From Hyphomicrobiales bacterium (GTDB lineage Bacteria; Pseudomonadota; Alphaproteobacteria; Rhizobiales; Beijerinckiaceae), in assembly GCA_025363375.1 (NCBI GenBank), contig JANYDZ010000256.1:1-17435 (forward strand): a stretch of DNA of 17,435 bases, written 5' to 3'. This document shows positions 13,073 to 17,435 of the stretch, one piece after another. The notes under the pieces were generated by a model. That model had not been told where the DNA came from. It saw only the letters and a program-made list of their open reading frames with translations, and did not search any database. Every line of letters begins with the position of its first letter. Within the stretch, counting starts at the first letter, position 1. The position numbers and the translations under genes are program-made.

Positions 13073-15388
13073 ATGGCGGACGAAATCGGAACCAGCGGCG
13101 AGCTGAATATCGGCTACGACGACAATAGCTACGACGACAATGGCGACATTGTCTTTGTCGACGCGCCGGCCGATGCAAACAGCGGCGACGCCGGCAGCGT
13201 GAACGTCTACAAGATCGTGACGGCGTCGGGAAACCCGATCATCGACGGGATTCTGTCGGGCGTGGCCTGGAAATTTACAAACTTCAGCGTCTCCTATCCG
13301 ACGTCGGGACTCTCCTACGGGTTCACCTACGGCAACGGCGAAAACCAGACCTTCACCGCGTTCACGCAGGCGCAAAAGCTGGTCGCCGATTTCGCGCGGT
13401 CATTGCTGGCGGACTATACGCCGATCACCTTTGTCGCGGGCACCGAGGCCAGCGCGAACCTTCGCTATGGAAATTTCCAGGCGGGAAACAACCAGTCCAC
13501 GCACGGCAATTATCCCGACGGTTTTCCGGGGATGGGCGACATGTGGTACAGCCAGAAAAACGGGGACCAGGGAAACGGGACGATCGGCGGTTTCGCCTAC
13601 ACCACGATTTTCCACGAACAGGGCCACACGCTCGGCCTGAAGCATGGTCAGGACACAGGAATCAACGGCGGCGTCGCGAAGACCGTCGATGGCACGGTGA
13701 TCCCCAATTACGCGCCGTTGCCCGCCGCCAACGACGACTGGAACTACACGGTGATGACCTATCGCTCCTATCAGGGAGCCACGACTGATCCGGTCCAGGG
13801 CTTTCTGACGAGCGACAATCCCGTAACCTACATGATGGCCGACATCGCCGCCATGCAATACATGTACGGCGCGAATTTTGCGGGCGTTTCCTCGACAAAC
13901 ACGCTGTATCAATGGGACGCCGCCGGCAACAAATTCGTCAACGGCACGCTGTTCCTGCCGTCCGCGGTCAACGGCAAGATATTCGAAACCGTCTGGGACG
14001 GCGGCGGAAACGACACATACGACACGTCGAATTTCAGCACCAACCAGACGATTGATTTGCGGCCAGGCGCCTTCTCGACCATCGACCCGACGAAGCTCGC
14101 CGACCTCGACCGGTTTCATCCCGGAACGCAGATCGCCCTCGGCAACGTCGCCAACGCGCTGCTGTATCAGAACGACCTTCGCTCGCTGATCGAAAATGCC
14201 GTCACCGGGAACGGCAACGACGTGATCACCGGCAATCAGGCCGCGAATCTGCTGTCCGGCAACGGCGGCAATGATTTTATCGACGCCGGCGCGGGAAGCG
14301 ACACCCTCAGCGGCGGAGCCGGCAACGACACGCTTCTGGGCGGCGACGCGCTCGCGTTGAACGCCGCGCAGAAATCCATCTACCGGCTTTACGGCGCCAC
14401 GCTGGACCGCGAGCCCGATGTTCCCGGACTGCTTGGCTGGGTCAACGTGCTTGGCGGCGGGAGTTCCCTCGTCGACACCGCCGCGGGCTTCGTGAACTCG
14501 CCGGAGTTCCAGGCCAAATACGGCGCGCTGAACAACACGCAATTCGTCACCCAGCTCTACGCCAATGTATTGCGCCGCGGGCCGGACGCCGGCGGACTTG
14601 CCGGCTGGGTCGGCCAACTCGACGGCGGCGCGTCGCGGCAGAGCGTGGTCGTTGGCTTTTCCGAGAGCGGCGAGTACCAGGGCAACACTGAAATCGCCTC
14701 GCAAGGCTACGCGACGACGGGTCTGTTCGGCGCAAGCTACGGCCAGATTTACCGTCTCTACGGAGCGACGCTCAACCGCGCGCCGGACGCCGGCGGATTC
14801 GAAGGCTGGGTCAACGCGATGTCCGGCGGGCAGTCATTGGCGAGCATCACCACCGGCTTTGTCGGTTCAGCCGAGTTCCAGGCGACCTATGGCGCGTTGA
14901 ACAGCACGCAGTTCGTCACGCTGCTTTACAGCAACGTGCTGCATCGCGCTCCGGACGCGGGCGGACTTGCCGGCTGGGTCGGCGCGCTGAATGGCGGCGC
15001 CTCCCGCGAGAGCGTCGTCAACGGCTTCTCGGAAAGCGCGGAATACCAGACAACCACGGCCGCGCCGCTCAAATCCTTCGTGCGCACGGTCATGACCACA
15101 TGGGCCGACACACTTGACGGCGGGGCCGGCGACGACATTTTATTTGGCGCGCGCGGCTCCGATACGTTCCGTTTCGACAGGACCGCGCCCGGCAACGATC
15201 AGATATTCGGCTTTGAGAGCTGGGATACGCTCAACCTCGTGAATTTCGGCTACGCCAGCACGGCGGCCGCGGTAGGGCACATCACTCAATCGGGCGCCAA
15301 CGTTGTTTTTGCCGATCAAGGCGAAACCATCACGATCCGCAACACGCAGTTGGCGATTGTCACGGCGGCGAACTTTTCATTCGTCTGA
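13073..15388 (+). CDS. Secreted M10 (serralysin-type) metalloprotease with RTX repeats and DUF4214 domains
   Basis: This 771-residue protein is a predicted zinc protease exported by type I secretion. It has no N-terminal signal peptide. Residues 13-40 are Asp-rich. The catalytic domain has the zinc motif HEQGHTLGLKH (H181, H185 and H191 are ligands, E182 the catalytic base) and a Met-turn VMTYRSY with M228. Glycine/aspartate-rich RTX nonapeptides follow at about 377-428 (GNGGNDFIDAGAG, GGAGNDTLLGG), and a short second set lies at about 679-705 (DTLDGGAGDDILFGARGSD) near the C-terminal secretion signal. Between them lie two tandem 101-residue units, each with two DUF4214-like halves (PDxGGxxGWV). 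The start ATG 13073 has GGGAGA 8 nt upstream. No secretion ABC transporter, membrane fusion or outer-membrane gene is in the window. The protein substrate is unknown. Confidence 0.9.
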   Translation: MADEIGTSGELNIGYDDNSYDDNGDIVFVDAPADANSGDAGSVNVYKIVTASGNPIIDGILSGVAWKFTNFSVSYPTSGLSYGFTYGNGENQTFTAFTQAQKLVADFARSLLADYTPITFVAGTEASANLRYGNFQAGNNQSTHGNYPDGFPGMGDMWYSQKNGDQGNGTIGGFAYTTIFHEQGHTLGLKHGQDTGINGGVAKTVDGTVIPNYAPLPAANDDWNYTVMTYRSYQGATTDPVQGFLTSDNPVTYMMADIAAMQYMYGANFAGVSSTNTLYQWDAAGNKFVNGTLFLPSAVNGKIFETVWDGGGNDTYDTSNFSTNQTIDLRPGAFSTIDPTKLADLDRFHPGTQIALGNVANALLYQNDLRSLIENAVTGNGNDVITGNQAANLLSGNGGNDFIDAGAGSDTLSGGAGNDTLLGGDALALNAAQKSIYRLYGATLDREPDVPGLLGWVNVLGGGSSLVDTAAGFVNSPEFQAKYGALNNTQFVTQLYANVLRRGPDAGGLAGWVGQLDGGASRQSVVVGFSESGEYQGNTEIASQGYATTGLFGASYGQIYRLYGATLNRAPDAGGFEGWVNAMSGGQSLASITTGFVGSAEFQATYGALNSTQFVTLLYSNVLHRAPDAGGLAGWVGALNGGASRESVVNGFSESAEYQTTTAAPLKSFVRTVMTTWADTLDGGAGDDILFGARGSDTFRFDRTAPGNDQIFGFESWDTLNLVNFGYASTAAAVGHITQSGANVVFADQGETITIRNTQLAIVTAANFSFV
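13115..13144 (+). repeat. Two tandem copies of a 15-bp repeat in the protease N-terminus
   Basis: TACGACGACAATAGC (13115-13129) and TACGACGACAATGGC (13130-13144) encode YDDNS and YDDNG. The repeat gives an Asp-rich acidic segment that could bind calcium. It lies before the catalytic domain. Confidence 0.9.
14201..14356 (+). repeat. RTX (haemolysin-type calcium-binding) nonapeptide repeats
   Basis: Residues about 377-428 of the protease contain several GGxGxDxLx-type repeats, such as GNGNDVITG, GNGGNDFID, GAGSDTLSG and GAGNDTLLG. Such repeats fold into a calcium-bound parallel beta roll outside the cell and are a mark of type I secretion substrates. Confidence 0.88.
14378..14680 (+). repeat. 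DUF4214 duplication, first 101-residue unit
   Basis: Residues 436-536 of the protease begin IYRLYGATLDREPD and end SESGEYQ. The unit matches the second copy at 73 of 101 positions by my gapless hand count. Each unit splits into two halves with PDxxGxxGWV-type cores, so four related halves are present in total. Confidence 0.9.
14747..15049 (+). repeat. DUF4214 duplication, second 101-residue unit
   Basis: Residues 559-659 begin IYRLYGATLNRAPD and end SESAEYQ. The copy is exactly as long as the first and starts 369 nt after it; a 22-residue linker (537-558) separates the two units. The equal length and 73/101 identity point to an in-frame duplication. Confidence 0.9.
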
Positions 15389-15407
15389 ACCGGTTTCGCA
15401 TCGGCGG

Positions 15408-15435
15408 AATTCGCACGCCTCGAGGCGTGCGGATT
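15408..15435 (+). terminator. Terminator-like palindrome after the protease gene
   Basis: CGCACGCC, TCGA, GGCGTGCG (15412-15431) is a perfect 20-bp palindrome. Flanking AAT and ATT extend the stem past a G-U pair. It starts 23 nt after the protease stop. Only a short T-tract (15434-15436) follows, so it is a weak rho-independent terminator or an mRNA 3' end stabiliser. Confidence 0.55.
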
Positions 15436-15481
15436 TGCGTCGAAAGGACCTGCGTCGAAACAGGCTGGCCAGCGCCAATTT

Positions 15482-15574
15482 GCGGAATCAATTTTCCGCC
15501 CAGGCGCGTGGCGCAACGCAATATTTTTCACAAAAACATGAAAAATATGACGAATCGTTAAGTTGCGGCGCAAC
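15482..15574. promoter_or_regulatory. Cluster of three perfect inverted repeats in the 15389-15768 intergenic region
   Basis: Three perfect inverted repeats lie in a row: GCGGAA/TTCCGC (15482-15487 and 15494-15499, 6-nt loop), ATATTTTTCA/TGAAAAATAT (15521-15530 and 15539-15548, 8-nt loop) and GTTGCG/CGCAAC (15562-15567 and 15569-15574, 1-nt centre). A GAATC site lies at 15552-15556. The middle repeat is AT-rich and looks like an operator. The whole 380-nt gap contains no protein-coding gene that I can support. Confidence 0.6.
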
Positions 15575-15664
15575 ACGGCGGCGCGCACCCTCCTCGCGTC
15601 CTCAGGCTGAGCATCAAGCGAGCGGCCTGAAAAACCCGAATAATCGCCGGCTCGCATGAACGCG

Positions 15665-15690
15665 AGGGCCCCGCCGGCGCGGGGCCCTTT
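15665..15690 (+). terminator. Strong GC-rich hairpin with T-tail
   Basis: AGGGCCCCGC (15665-15674), loop CGGC, GCGGGGCCCT (15679-15688) is a perfect 10-bp stem followed by two further T (TTT in all at 15688-15690). The T-tail points to + strand termination, although the nearest + strand gene stops 276 nt upstream. It may end a small RNA or act as a barrier between the protease transcript and the convergent tctC-like gene. Confidence 0.6.
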
Positions 15691-15713
15691 GCCGCACGGG
15701 GCTCGGGACAGTT

Positions 15714-15752
15714 GCGAAGCACGCTTGCCAAGCACCCTTGCCAACCACCCTT
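15714..15752. repeat. Three tandem copies of a 13-bp repeat after the TctC-like stop codon
   Basis: The copies are GCGAAGCACGCTT (15714-15726), GCCAAGCACCCTT (15727-15739) and GCCAACCACCCTT (15740-15752), with a partial copy GCGAAGC after. On the - strand they begin 16 nt after the stop codon of the TctC-like gene. The sequence differs from the other 13-bp array at 4340-4378, but period, copy number and place after a - strand stop are the same. Confidence 0.9.
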
Positions 15753-15768
15753 GCGAAGCCGCCAGGCG

Positions 15769-16731
15769 TCATTCCGGCTCGATGCCAGCCGCCTTGATCT
15801 CCCGACCCCATTTGTCGAAATCGTCGCGCAGGAATTGCGCGAAGGCGGCGGGCGCGACATCGACGGATTCCAGAGTGACGGTTTCGAACAATTTGCGCGC
15901 CTCGGGCTCGAGCAGCGCGCGCGCGACATCGGCGCGGATTTTTTCGAGCACGGGACCCGGCAGATTGGCGCCGCTGAACAGGCCCCACCACGTGCCCGTC
16001 GAAAATCCCGGCGCGCCGGATTCCGACACGGTGGGCATGTCGGGCCAAAGTTTCGCGCGTTTTGGACCCGCCGCCGCGATGATCCGGACAGTCCCCGCGC
16101 GCTCGTGTTCACGGATGTTGCCCATGTTCACAATCAGCGTCGCGATTTCCCCCTGCAACAGCGCGGTGACCGCGGGCGTGGAGCCCTTGTAGGGAATATG
16201 GGTGATCTGCGTTCCCGTGCGCAGCTTGAAATCCTCCATGGCGACATGCACGTATGTGCCGTTGCCGAAAGAACCGTAATTGAGCTCGCCCGGTTTCGCC
16301 TTGGCGAGCGCGATCAATTCCCGCACGGACTTCACCGGCGAGGACGCCGGGACATTCATGACCGGCGTTATCTGCGCCATCATCGTCACAGGCGTCAGAT
16401 CCTTGCGTGGATCGTATTGCATCTCCTTGTGCATGTGCGGCGCCGCGGTGATCGAGCCGTTGCTGGTGACAAGCAGCGTGTAGCCGTCGCCCGGCGCTTT
16501 CGCGACGGCGTTGGCGCCAATCATCTCGTCGGCGCCGGGACGATTGTCGACGATCACCGGCTGGCCCCAGTATTGCGACAACGACTGGCCGACAACACGC
16601 GCCAGAAGATCGGTGACGCCGCCGGGCGGACTCGGCACGACGATGCGAACGCCGCGGTTGGGATAGGGCGTTTGCGCGCACGCGGCGCCGGCGCCGACAA
16701 CAAGCAAGATGCCCGCGAACAATCTCGCCAT
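15769..16731 (-). CDS. TctC/Bug-family tripartite tricarboxylate transporter substrate-binding protein
   Basis: This 320-residue periplasmic binding protein belongs to the Bug (TctC, PF03401) family, which captures carboxylates for a tripartite tricarboxylate transporter. Residues 1-19 are a signal peptide (cleavage near ACAQ). Family motifs are present: YPNRGVRIVVPSPPGGVTDL (23-42), a WGQPVIVDNRPGAD block, and APGDGYTLL followed by ITHIPYKGSTPA in the middle. The mature length is normal. The start ATG 16731 has GGGAGGG upstream. No TctA or TctB permease genes are in the window, so it is an orphan binding protein here. It lies 62 nt after a PepSY-type membrane gene on the same strand, so they may share a transcript. 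The ligand is unknown. Confidence 0.92.
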   Translation of the reverse strand: MARLFAGILLVVGAGAACAQTPYPNRGVRIVVPSPPGGVTDLLARVVGQSLSQYWGQPVIVDNRPGADEMIGANAVAKAPGDGYTLLVTSNGSITAAPHMHKEMQYDPRKDLTPVTMMAQITPVMNVPASSPVKSVRELIALAKAKPGELNYGSFGNGTYVHVAMEDFKLRTGTQITHIPYKGSTPAVTALLQGEIATLIVNMGNIREHERAGTVRIIAAAGPKRAKLWPDMPTVSESGAPGFSTGTWWGLFSGANLPGPVLEKIRADVARALLEPEARKLFETVTLESVDVAPAAFAQFLRDDFDKWGREIKAAGIEPE

Positions 16732-16793
16732 GGCGCGTCCCTCCCGATGTTTCAGTGTCCCGGCTTGAGCCGGACTTCCCGCGCGACGGCGAA

Positions 16794-17435
16794 TTAGTCC
16801 ACGATCACGCCCGCCTGGACCCTCGCACCCTCGCGCGCGCCCGGCAAGGCGGCGCGGCGCCGACGCAGTCTCAGCTCCCGCCGCGCCCAGATCGTCATCC
16901 CCGTGCCGAGCAGCGCCAGAATCGCGAGGCAGGTGACGACATTGACGAGGCTTGAGACGGCGCCCATCCAGTTGCCCTCATGGATGAGGCGCGGCCAGTT
17001 GCGCGGCAGCGGCGTCAGCCCTTCGCGCCCAATCGCATAGGAACGCATTTCGCCGCCCTCGTTGAAACGCGCCATCTGGCGCCCGCCGCGCGGTCCGATC
17101 GAGACAAGCGCCGCGGGATCGCGCGCGGCCCCAACGATGCGCAGCGCCTCGACGACCGGCAGGGGTTGTTGCCGCTCGCCGCGCGCGGGCGGCGCTCCGG
17201 CGGGATTGATGCCGAAAACCAGAAACAGCCCCGTGACGGCGCTCAGGATCACCAGCGGCAAAGCGAACCAAGCGACGCCCTTGTGCCAGCCGGAAAGATT
17301 GTTGCGCAGGCGCGGCCAGCCCATGAGCACGCCGAGCGCGATGATAAACAGCATGGCGATGGTGGAGCCCGTCACCAGCCAGTTCATGCGGAACACAATC
17401 TGGCGGTGAACGCGGCGGTTGGCCGAGAAGAAATC
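16794..17435 (-). CDS. PepSY-associated transmembrane protein, 5' part outside the window
   Basis: The reading frame is open to the window edge, so this is the C-terminal 213 residues of a longer protein. It begins DFFSANRRVHRQIVFRMNW in this window. A helix follows at about VTGSTIAMLFIIALGVLMGW, then HKGVAWFALPLVILSAVTGL (a PepSY_TM-type helix with conserved His), a periplasmic segment with a PepSY-like part (VVEALRIVGAARDPAALVSI), a second H near the next helix (RLIHEGNW), and a C-terminal helix (CLAILALLGTGMTIWARREL). Such proteins are often haem-binding or iron-siderophore reductases of the inner membrane, but the substrate cannot be told here. Stop TAA at 16794-16796. GTG 17396 is an internal codon and not the start. 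Confidence 0.85.
   Translation of the reverse strand, partial: DFFSANRRVHRQIVFRMNWLVTGSTIAMLFIIALGVLMGWPRLRNNLSGWHKGVAWFALPLVILSAVTGLFLVFGINPAGAPPARGERQQPLPVVEALRIVGAARDPAALVSIGPRGGRQMARFNEGGEMRSYAIGREGLTPLPRNWPRLIHEGNWMGAVSSLVNVVTCLAILALLGTGMTIWARRELRLRRRRAALPGAREGARVQAGVIVD

Noticed and set aside
11266..13128. 620-codon open frame on the + strand across soxC and the protease leader
   Set aside because: It overlaps soxC antisense, has no recognisable motif, and runs through the AT-rich promoter region.
13400..14704. 434-codon open frame on the - strand opposite the protease
   Set aside because: It mirrors repetitive RTX and DUF4214 coding sequence and has no motif of its own.
15436..15460. 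Two copies of TGCGTCGAAA at 15-bp spacing after the protease terminator
   Set aside because: Only two short copies with no further context; likely chance.
1..17435. CRISPR array, tRNA or rRNA genes, insertion sequences and phage genes
   Set aside because: I looked for regular spaced repeats, tRNA-like cloverleaf ends, transposase motifs and phage proteins and saw none.

Overview
The window is GC-rich DNA from an alphaproteobacterium, most likely of the order Hyphomicrobiales/Rhizobiales and perhaps a Beijerinckiaceae- or Methylocystaceae-type lineage. The order-level guess rests on a PodJ-like polarity protein preceded by an exact CtrA box (TTAA-N7-TTAA) with GANTC sites, the TauE-TIGR02186 gene pair, the ligase-associated Lhr/PdeM repair genes and a SoxCD-type sulfite dehydrogenase. 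The family-level guess is inference only. All genes look chromosomal. I found no tRNA, rRNA, CRISPR array, insertion sequence or phage gene.

Region 1 (1-3810, + strand) is a DNA-repair block. It holds the 3' part of a ligase-associated Lhr-type helicase, which carries one apparent frameshift in a G-run near 1199-1210. A complete Phd/VapB-VapC toxin-antitoxin pair with its own palindromic operator follows, then the phosphoesterase PdeM. The toxin-antitoxin pair sits between two genes that are normally neighbours.

Region 2 (3814-6066, - strand) reads in the order TauE/SafE permease, TIGR02186 membrane-anchored protein (joined by an ATGA stop/start overlap), a 13-bp tandem repeat, then a small exported protein of unknown function that ends 3 nt from pdeM, tail to tail.

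Region 3 (6183-10428) is a 1322-residue PodJ-like polar organiser on the - strand: a coiled-coil cytoplasmic part, one membrane helix and periplasmic Sel1 repeats. Its 277-nt divergent promoter region, shared with a MerR-family regulator gene (+), holds the CtrA box and three GANTC sites.

Region 4 (10899-12693, - strand) is a soxC-soxD pair with a 14-nt overlap, encoding a Tat-exported molybdenum sulfite dehydrogenase and its small cytochrome c. No other sox genes are in view.

Region 5 (12694-15768) has a 379-nt AT-rich, hairpin-containing leader, then a 771-residue secreted M10 (serralysin-type) metalloprotease with RTX repeats and a duplicated DUF4214 module. A 380-nt structured intergenic region follows; it has several perfect inverted repeats and two terminator-like hairpins and may encode a small RNA.

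Region 6 (15769-17435, - strand) holds an orphan TctC/Bug-type periplasmic binding protein, followed on its 3' side by a second 13-bp tandem repeat, and a partial PepSY-type membrane protein that runs off the window.

Most likely leads for something new are the toxin-antitoxin pair inside the repair block, the protease with its DUF4214 duplication, the structured intergenic region after it, and the two unrelated 13-bp repeat arrays next to stop codons. I did not find a clearly new multi-gene system.
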